Assembly (NCBI RefSeq): GCF_014304815.1 | Contig: NZ_CP047958.1 | Coordinates: forward strand, 496,001 to 560,000 | Source: Synechococcus sp. MIT S9220 | GTDB lineage: Bacteria > Cyanobacteriota > Cyanobacteriia > PCC-6307 > Cyanobiaceae | Direction: 5' to 3' | DNA: 64,000 nucleotides | Part shown: positions 59,379 through 64,000 of the stretch, one piece after another | How the letters are laid out: the number at the start of each line of letters is the position of its first letter | Position numbering within the stretch: position 1 is the stretch's first letter | The notes under the pieces: model-generated | Databases searched by the model: none | Told to the model about the DNA's origin: nothing | Seen by the model: only the letters and a program-made list of their open reading frames with translations | Translations under genes and position numbers: made by a program

Positions 59379-59723
59379 CGTTTTGACTGGCGTATTTACT
59401 GGGTAGGGACTCTTCTTGGGGTTTCTAGAGGCACGTCTGGAGTCTTCTTGACTAGTAGTCTTAGGTCGCTAGGGATACAAAAAGCACCTTTATTTATTTG
59501 ATGCTTCTTTAATGGTTTCACCCCACTTCGTGTGGTGAAAATGCCTTCGGCATCTACTCTTGTGTTTGGTCTTTAATTATTTAGATGTAGAATTTCTGAA
59601 AGACTCTATGTATTATATAGGCAACTTAGAAGTTCTAAGTACACAGCATTTGCTGAACAACTCTATGCATTCATTCTATTGGATAATTGTTATTCTGTCA
59701 TGTGTTATTGATCGATATAAGTA
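59379..59723. other. AT-rich intergenic region with two adjacent hairpins
   Basis: No convincing gene is seen in these 345 bases apart from the possible extension of the minus-strand gene (to about 59468). Two hairpins stand back to back at 59516-59540 (10 bp with one C-T mismatch, TTC loop) and 59541-59553 (5 bp, TTC loop). The stretch 59554-59723 is AT-rich. Confidence 0.6.
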
Positions 59724-59752
59724 TTGACTAAATAGAATAAATTGTGTATAAT
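59724..59752 (+). promoter_or_regulatory. Strong sigma-70-type promoter
   Basis: TTGACT (59724-59729) and TATAAT (59747-59752) are separated by exactly 17 bases in AT-rich DNA. Transcription should start near 59759, leaving a leader of about 36 bases before ATG 59795. It is the clearest promoter sequence I see in the window. Confidence 0.75.
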
Positions 59753-59794
59753 GTGCATGTGCCAATGAGGGCAATTATATTTCGCTTTAAACTA

Positions 59795-60151
59795 ATGACT
59801 ATTACGGAAAAGTATATCCAGATGATGCAATTATCTTTGCTTCACTGCCAAAAGAAACAGTTCAGGGATGGAATGGGTTGGACACTTGCTTGCCCCTTCT
59901 GTAGGGACGCACAGAAGCGTGAGAGCAAGATCAACGAGAAGTGTGCCTCTCTCTATCCAGTAGAGGGTACCTTCACCTATTTCTTCTCCTGCAATAGAGG
60001 ACTGAATGGCGGTGTACAGGGAGTTCATTCCTGTAATCACACAATGAGGTTCTCCACCTTCCTCAAGAGGTGGAATCCACCACAATACAGGAATTATGCA
60101 AGGGAGAAGGAGTTGGCAAAGAAGAACTACCAACCCAGTTTTCCTGATTAG
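59795..60151 (+). CDS. Zinc-ribbon-like protein, phage-like
   Basis: The 118-residue protein from ATG 59795 (MTITEKYIQMMQLSLLHCQKKQFRDG) has C33-x2-C36, C50, C66 and C80 with flanking His residues, a pattern that could hold one zinc in a ribbon, followed by a basic tail. The layout (GWTLACPFC...YFFSCNRG...SCNHTMRFSTFLKRW) resembles zinc-binding heads of phage primase-like proteins; this is inference from pattern only. Earlier ATGs at 59744 and 59765 lie in or just after the promoter -10 box and are unlikely. Confidence 0.6.
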   Translation: MTITEKYIQMMQLSLLHCQKKQFRDGMGWTLACPFCRDAQKRESKINEKCASLYPVEGTFTYFFSCNRGLNGGVQGVHSCNHTMRFSTFLKRWNPPQYRNYAREKELAKKNYQPSFPD

Positions 60152-60337
60152 GGATAGAAGAGTTGTAGTCAGTTCCCTTGCTTTTCGTGCTCATTCTATT
60201 GAAGAGAGTTTCTTCGGGAATATTGCTTTGGCAATGTATGTAAGTATCACTATTTACTGTTAAATGATCAATATTCTCTCTATGGGACTGGGATCCTCTT
60301 GATGAGGGTCTAAGGTTCTGGTCGCTTCTCATTTGCA

Positions 60338-61771
60338 ATGAATCTGGGGACTGCTGCTCGAAATGTCCTCAAAAAGGTGTTTGGTGAATCCTTCTACAGA
60401 CAGTTGAGGGATGTCTATCGGAGTAGTCGGTACGCCAATAAGGGCAGGCGTGAAGGACGGTTCACAGGGGACCTGACGTATGAGGCGCCTGAACCTCAAT
60501 GGAAGGAGGTTGGTGCCTCGACGTACAAGTGGGTACCACCTGAAAAGGTGCAGGAGGCATTGCCAGAAGTGGTACTGCAACCACGGGTTGCCCCTAAGGA
60601 TCCTGAGACCGACTTCAATGAAGAGCAAAAGCGCCCACTGCTTTGCGAGAAATTCTTAGTCCAGGACCGTCTCCTGATCGACTACGTCGATAAGTCAGGC
60701 ATAACGACAAGGCGAGAGGTCCGTATCGAGGAGGTCTATGCATATGACGACGGGGTTTACGTCTTACGCGCTTGGTGTTTGCTCAGGAAGGGGTACAGGA
60801 CTTTTGTCAGTACCCGTATTAAGGGGTGCCGTGACACTTTCTCTAATGAGACGGTCTTTGACTTGCTCTCCCGTCTGAAGAAAAGGTCACAGTCGGACCC
60901 AGGCAACGTTGCCCAGGAAATCCTAGATTATATGAATAATGAGATTGTTATTTCCATCTATTCATTGACGAACTACTCAACGGGTAAGGGTTATGAGAAG
61001 CGGTTCGTCAGTGGAAAGAAGAAAAATTTCTTGATCGATTGGGTGTTGGAGCAGTCCAATGTGCAATCAATGTTGGGTTCGCTGGATACCGAAAAGCACA
61101 GTGAAGTAGAGGACCTGGTTCGGGAGTCCATCGGAGATATCAAGGTTACCCAGAGCAGTTATGAATCCTGTGCTCGTTCAATGAAAAGAACGCGATATGT
61201 TTTTTCTAATGACGATGCTCTAGAAGTCAAGAGGCAGCAACTCATTTTATTCGTAAAAGAGGCACTTGAGGGTGAAGCAGCAAGAGAAACTGCCGTCACC
61301 CGCCTTAAGGAGGACCTTTTGGATCCCTCCTTCCGTCTCGGAAAGGAGGTTGACTCTGACCTTTTCGGAAAGGAGTTCGGCAAAGTCAAGAAGGATTCCA
61401 AAAAAGCAGAGAAGAAATACAGGTGCAAGAGGAAACCAGAGGTCGTTTCTAAGCAGTACCGACGCTATGAGCGTGGTGAACCTGTTCGCCTATTGGCGAT
61501 TGAGGTGGCACAACGGAACCTTCAGCAATGTCTTGACGATGACCGTTTGCTTTTTGGCAAAGACGAATTCGAAGACTGCGTTATGAGAGAGGTGGAATTT
61601 GCGTTCACAGAAAAAGAGTTGAAGAAAGCAGGAGAAATGTTTCGTAAACGTTGTGGAGCAGGTTTGAGCACTGCTTATTGTGCTTTTGGACTACGCAAGG
61701 AGAACCGTTCTTGGTTCACTGATTCAACAGGTAAATCATGGTTGAATTTGAAGACAAGGATTGGTATTTAA
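60338..61771 (+). CDS. WYL-domain-like island protein of unknown function
   Basis: The 477-residue product has an N-terminal basic segment (1-60), a WYL-like segment at about 110-165 (RLLIDYVDKSGITTRREVRIEEVYAYDDGVYVLRAWC with the later RTFVSTRIKG), then charged helical regions rich in Lys, Arg and Glu, with C385-like basic stretches (KKAEKKYRCKRKPEVVSKQYRR), and a C-terminal domain. WYL domains bind ligands or nucleic acids and often regulate defence or phage genes. No helix-turn-helix is obvious. The 187-base gap upstream holds a 7-bp hairpin (60292-60310). Confidence 0.65.
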   Translation: MNLGTAARNVLKKVFGESFYRQLRDVYRSSRYANKGRREGRFTGDLTYEAPEPQWKEVGASTYKWVPPEKVQEALPEVVLQPRVAPKDPETDFNEEQKRPLLCEKFLVQDRLLIDYVDKSGITTRREVRIEEVYAYDDGVYVLRAWCLLRKGYRTFVSTRIKGCRDTFSNETVFDLLSRLKKRSQSDPGNVAQEILDYMNNEIVISIYSLTNYSTGKGYEKRFVSGKKKNFLIDWVLEQSNVQSMLGSLDTEKHSEVEDLVRESIGDIKVTQSSYESCARSMKRTRYVFSNDDALEVKRQQLILFVKEALEGEAARETAVTRLKEDLLDPSFRLGKEVDSDLFGKEFGKVKKDSKKAEKKYRCKRKPEVVSKQYRRYERGEPVRLLAIEVAQRNLQQCLDDDRLLFGKDEFEDCVMREVEFAFTEKELKKAGEMFRKRCGAGLSTAYCAFGLRKENRSWFTDSTGKSWLNLKTRIGI

Positions 61772-61794
61772 TGACTAGGAATATTTAAGTGGTT

Positions 61795-62045
61795 TAGAAG
61801 GTATTTCATGTCTATAGTTCTAATGTGAGAGGGAGATCGATCAGGTGTGGTTACCTGTATCGATGGGTGGGGTCACGCTCACTGCCTCTCTCACATCTCT
61901 TTGATTGGTTTGCCATCACCAGCGTGGGGTGTCTTGACTGCTACGGCAAGGAAATTGATTAGTGGAAGTCACAACCTCATTCCCACATACGTTTCCATTT
62001 TTCAAGAAGAACTCTGTTGAGTCGGTCATCACATCCAACAACACA
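61795..62045 (-). repeat. Decayed copy of the secreted-protein/hairpin module
   Basis: This segment matches 62547-62810 with many substitutions. On the minus strand it holds the last 20 or so codons of an LprI-like gene (KCVVGCDDRLNRVLLEKWKR..., stop at 61979-61977), an overlapping reading frame starting MTDSTEFFLKNGN (62029) that stops early at 61918, the hairpin at 61830-61900 and the start ATGAAATACCTTCTA of a truncated secreted ORF. No intact gene remains. Confidence 0.75.
61916..62029 (-). pseudogene. Truncated relic of the small overlapping ORF
   Basis: ATG 62029 opens a 37-residue frame, MTDSTEFFLKNGNVCGNEVV..., that aligns without gaps over its first 31 residues with the ORF at 62593-62784 (MTDSTESSLKSGIAWEDKVV...). 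The frame then breaks and ends at TGA 61918, but the old C-terminal codons (EAVSVTPPIDTGNHT) reappear further on in another frame. Confidence 0.55.
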
Positions 62046-62099
62046 TTTGCGGGACTCCCTGGGAAGACATCAGACACCTGGGAAAGACAGAGGAACTCA

Positions 62100-62561
62100 T
62101 CACCAGTTCCCCCGACCTGGAGTTTCGCAGTTGGTTGGTATTTGCCAGAAACCTTCTGCTGCTGTGATCAACCCCCTTTCGCCACGCATATCGGAGTAAT
62201 AGATATCTGACCCCAGACCGACGATCAGCGCTTTCCTTGGCGCTGTTTCGCCCAAGTCCTCTCGGTTGGTACCTCTGGTCGGTTGATTGCCCTTGAAGGG
62301 CACAAGGCGACCACCTCCGATTGGTTTCCCGTCGTTGCCCTTGTGCGCCCACCACCTGGAACCGTATCCATTTGGTTGCCCCATCAATAAGGAACGAATC
62401 ACCTTTCCTTTCCATACGAGTTCAGCGGACAAGATCCCTATCGGACTGACCTCTCCGATTTGGATGACCGCATCAGGGTTTGGTTCGCTGACCCATTGGC
62501 ACTTTGGAGATGCAATAACGGTTGAAGGGGCAAGAAGGAAAAGGACTAGAAGGCGTTTCAT
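62100..62561 (-). CDS. Secreted hypothetical protein
   Basis: The 153-residue product has a signal peptide (MKRLLVLFLLAPSTVIAS, cut near 18). The mature part contains KCQWVSEP, a GYGSRWWAHKGNDGKPIGG turn and a GLGSDIYYSDMRGERGLITAAEGFWQIPTNC segment; two Cys near its ends may pair. Family unknown. A copy of its first codons remains at the end of the decayed module at 61795. Confidence 0.65.
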   Translation of the reverse strand: MKRLLVLFLLAPSTVIASPKCQWVSEPNPDAVIQIGEVSPIGILSAELVWKGKVIRSLLMGQPNGYGSRWWAHKGNDGKPIGGGRLVPFKGNQPTRGTNREDLGETAPRKALIVGLGSDIYYSDMRGERGLITAAEGFWQIPTNCETPGRGNW

Positions 62562-62810
62562 GTCTATTGTTTTGATGTGAGAGGGAGATCAATCAGGCAT
62601 GGTTGCCTGTTTTGATGGGTGGGTTCACGCTCACTGCCTCTTTCGCACCACTAATAAGGGTTTGAACAGCAGCACAGGCAGTTCTTCCTTGACTGCTGCA
62701 CCAAGCACATTGAAGATTAGAAGTTACAACTTTATCTTCCCATGCGATTCCACTCTTTAAGGAGGACTCTGTTGAGTCGGTCATCACAACCAACTACAAG
62801 TTGCGGATAA
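62547..62810 (-). repeat. Intact copy of the secreted-protein/hairpin module
   Basis: Covers the start of the 153-residue gene, the hairpin region and the 3' end of the LprI-like gene. Relative to the copy at 61795-62045 the hairpin stem differs by paired changes (inner T-A becomes C-G; a G-C becomes A-T), which keep the pairing. Confidence 0.8.
62593..62793 (-). CDS. Small ORF overlapping the LprI-like gene and hairpin
   Basis: The frame from ATG 62793 (or 62784, MTDSTESSLK) gives 66 or 63 residues, includes two Cys (QCAWCSS), and ends EAVSVNPPIKTGNHA. The first 20 codons overlap the LprI-like gene in another frame. The same frame recurs in the decayed copy, and its C-terminal peptide is conserved there (EAVSVTPPIDTGNHT), so it may be a true small protein. 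Whether the hairpin or the peptide is the selected feature is open. Confidence 0.4.
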   Translation of the reverse strand: MVVMTDSTESSLKSGIAWEDKVVTSNLQCAWCSSQGRTACAAVQTLISGAKEAVSVNPPIKTGNHA

Positions 62811-63046
62811 ATTGTTCCTTGCAAATAAGGTCTATACACATTTGAGCAGACCTCTCTGGTTGCTTCTATCCATTGCTTCATGGTCTCTGGGGCGAGTTTT
62901 TTCTCAAGTGCTGAATTGGATTCCTGCAAACTTTTTGAGGCGCACCATCTCATCTCAACGGTGTTTTTCCCCGGGCACTGGATGTCTGGTTGTGCTGCCT
63001 TCGCTGGGATTAGCGGAAGCAACATCAGCAGTAGAAGTACTCTCAT
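62732..63046 (-). CDS. Secreted LprI-like (DUF1311) protein
   Basis: The 104-residue product has a signal peptide (MRVLLLLMLLPLIPAKAA) and a small domain with four Cys (C24, C35, C67, C87) patterned like the LprI/DUF1311 family (CPGKNTVEMRWCASK...EATREVC...VVGCDDRLNRVLL). Members inhibit lysozyme in mycobacteria; whether this one does is unknown. Its 5' end overlaps the gene at 62955-63224 in another frame. Confidence 0.65.
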   Translation of the reverse strand: MRVLLLLMLLPLIPAKAAQPDIQCPGKNTVEMRWCASKSLQESNSALEKKLAPETMKQWIEATREVCSNVYRPYLQGTIYPQLVVGCDDRLNRVLLKEWNRMGR

Positions 63047-63224
63047 TTTTTTCTAGGACTTGTTCAAGCACAGCATCCTGAACTCGGTCTTGAAATGCTT
63101 TGCCTTCATGCTCTGGCGCAAGAGCATCTGCAGCAGCACGCAGTGCATCAGCAGTGACCTGGCGCACACCTGGATTGGTGAAGAGCAAATACCCCAGACC
63201 AACGCCAACTAGAACTTTCAGCAC
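62955..63224 (-). CDS. Small protein with N-terminal membrane-like segment
   Basis: The 89-residue product begins MLKVLVGVGLGYLLFTNPGVRQVTADALRAAADALAPE: a short hydrophobic span followed by a helical Ala-rich part, as in YtxH-like small proteins; the rest is Ser/Thr/Glu-rich. It starts seven bases before the recombinase stop and overlaps the LprI-like gene by 92 bases. Family unknown. Confidence 0.55.
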   Translation of the reverse strand: MLKVLVGVGLGYLLFTNPGVRQVTADALRAAADALAPEHEGKAFQDRVQDAVLEQVLEKNESTSTADVASANPSEGSTTRHPVPGEKHR

Positions 63225-63787
63225 AGTGCTGCCTCCTGTTCAGCAATGATCCGCCGAATCGTGGAGAGCGCCAGTCCCGTCTGCTCACGAATGGAGCGAT
63301 AGGAGCATCCTTCATTCCTGAGGCGAAGCACCAAGCGTTCCTTTGCTTCGTTGGTCTTTGGGCGACCGCCCAGGTTCCCTCCTGTTGATCTGCGGTGCTG
63401 GATGCTCTCCAGTGTTCGCTCCTGGATCAGTGATCGTTCAACTTCTGCCAAACCAGAGAGCAGACCAATAAGGACAGGAGCGAACTTGCCCAGTCCTTTT
63501 GTGTTGACCAGTCCATCCAGCGTTCGGACATGGATCCCTTTCTCCTGCAGTTGATGCAGGCGAGAAACCACTTCCACTTGCGTTCTGCCGAGACGATCCA
63601 ATTTCGCCACAACCAGTTCATCACCTTCCACGACGGCATTCAGTGCCGCCTGAAGTTCAGGTCGGTCTTTCTCTTTGACCCTGGTCCTGATGGTCTCCTC
63701 AAAGTCGACCGCACAACATTCTTCCTTCAACGTCGCAATCTGAGCGTCTGTTTTTTGGGGATGCCGTGAAACAGCGGGCATATCCAA
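63218..63787 (-). CDS. Serine recombinase (resolvase/invertase type), N-terminus altered
   Basis: The 189-residue product has the resolvase core with ELVVAKLDRLGRTQVEVV (KLDRLGRT at 62-69), LIGLLSGLAEVERSLIQERTLE, and a C-terminal helix-turn-helix (about 150-185). Ser7 (AVSRHPQKTDAQI) aligns with the catalytic serine. The usual GYAR start of strand beta-1 is not in this frame but in the next (GGATATGCCCGC), which suggests a 1-base insertion near 63775. Without the strand the enzyme may be weak or inactive; no ATG gives a full start. Confidence 0.8.
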   Translation of the reverse strand: MDMPAVSRHPQKTDAQIATLKEECCAVDFEETIRTRVKEKDRPELQAALNAVVEGDELVVAKLDRLGRTQVEVVSRLHQLQEKGIHVRTLDGLVNTKGLGKFAPVLIGLLSGLAEVERSLIQERTLESIQHRRSTGGNLGGRPKTNEAKERLVLRLRNEGCSYRSIREQTGLALSTIRRIIAEQEAALC

Positions 63788-63830
63788 CGCTTCAAGCAGT
63801 CATCGTTTCAAAAAGGGCGTTAGTGAAACC

Positions 63831-63971
63831 ATGGCAACCGAACACCCTTATTGGAACCGTAAGGACTCAGTGTTGGCACTTGCGTGTGATGTTCTCGTTT
63901 CCGTTTGGTTGTTGGAACACCTGCTTCGTTTCCCTTCCTTGGCGCCTGTACGTGGTCCGGAGGATTCATAG
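63831..63971 (+). CDS. Small ORF divergent from the recombinase
   Basis: ATG 63831 opens a 46-residue frame (MATEHPYWNRKDSVLALACDVL...) ending PVRGPEDS, with one hydrophobic segment in the middle. It is divergent from the recombinase and separated by 43 bases. No family recognised; it may be chance. Confidence 0.35.
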   Translation: MATEHPYWNRKDSVLALACDVLVSVWLLEHLLRFPSLAPVRGPEDS

Positions 63972-64000
63972 TTTTAAGGAAAGATCTGTATTGCACGACA

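Noticed and set aside
59876-59884. A fifth GTTGGACA box
   Set aside because: It lies alone inside the zinc-ribbon coding frame (encoding WTL), so a chance match is likely.
61830-62640. The repeated hairpins as integron attC sites behind gene cassettes
   Set aside because: They follow genes in the same direction, but I found no GTTRRRY/RYYYAAC core pair and no integron integrase; the hairpin-module view fits better.
63831-63850. MATEHP start as a second copy of the pdhC 5' end (MATHDI)
   Set aside because: Only about eight bases (TGGCAACC) match, the following sequence is different, and the reading frame does not resemble PDH E2.

Overview
The window comes from a marine picocyanobacterium of the Synechococcus (cluster 5) type. 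Evidence: it carries psbB, psbT, psbM, psaE and petB-petD; an rRNA operon with tRNA-Ile and tRNA-Ala in the 16S-23S spacer; pipX beside a PLP homeostasis gene; sepF; minCDE; and several families typical of cyanobacteria (DUF1823, DUF4079, YlqD, small LuxR-type regulator). The core DNA is GC-rich and densely packed. Many genes overlap by 1-4 bases, and many start with GTG or TTG. Species cannot be fixed from the sequence alone.

Layout. 1-5.1 kb: HAD phosphatase fragment, ribosomal S1, nrdR, psbT/psbB on the minus strand, then a ferredoxin and psbM. 5.1-9.7 kb: stress protein, hot-dog thioesterase, dprA-prmC-tsaC and a small membrane protein, then tRNA-Thr and a LuxR-type regulator. 9.7-14.2 kb: minE-minD-minC, an HD hydrolase and a C-terminal processing protease. 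14.2-17 kb: petB-petD and a neutral/alkaline invertase, convergent on one shared terminator. 17-23 kb: complete rRNA operon. 23-25.5 kb: mtnC, mtnB, mutM, psaE. 25.7-36 kb: conserved cyanobacterial protein, recQ, LysM protein, aldehyde dehydrogenase, GH13 enzyme, glpD-glpK, two tRNAs. 36-43.6 kb: aroQ, miaE, mtnD, cobI, DUF4079, a cellulose-synthase-like glycosyltransferase, dus, a broken ribbon-helix-helix gene, DUF1823. 43.6-56.9 kb: L,D-transpeptidase, der, ecfT, pipX, plpbp, sepF, proC, a glycosyltransferase, an MFS protein, recO, a deoC-like gene, hpf, lipB, an acyl-activating enzyme, ylqD.

From about 56.97 kb to the right edge the character changes: AT-rich DNA, small unfamiliar ORFs, a tyrosine integrase, a zinc-ribbon protein behind a consensus-like promoter, a 477-residue protein with a WYL-like segment, small secreted proteins and a serine recombinase. 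I read this as the left part of an integrative element. Its left end seems to lie inside the first codons of the dihydrolipoamide acetyltransferase gene (pdhC): a Shine-Dalgarno and TTG start followed by six codons matching the family's N-terminus, then a stop. The junction holds a dyad that could be the integrase core site and four phased GTTGGACA boxes that could be arm sites. Inside the element, a small secreted-protein/hairpin module is duplicated. One copy is decayed, and the two hairpins differ by compensatory changes.

How the genes work together: photosynthetic electron transport (psbB/T/M, petBD, psaE), division-site control (minCDE, sepF), nitrogen signalling and PLP balance (pipX, plpbp), methionine salvage (mtnB/C/D), carbohydrate and glycerol handling (invertase, GH13, glpDK), translation and tRNA modification (rpsA, prmC, tsaC, miaE, dus, hpf), and DNA repair and uptake (mutM, recQ, recO, dprA).
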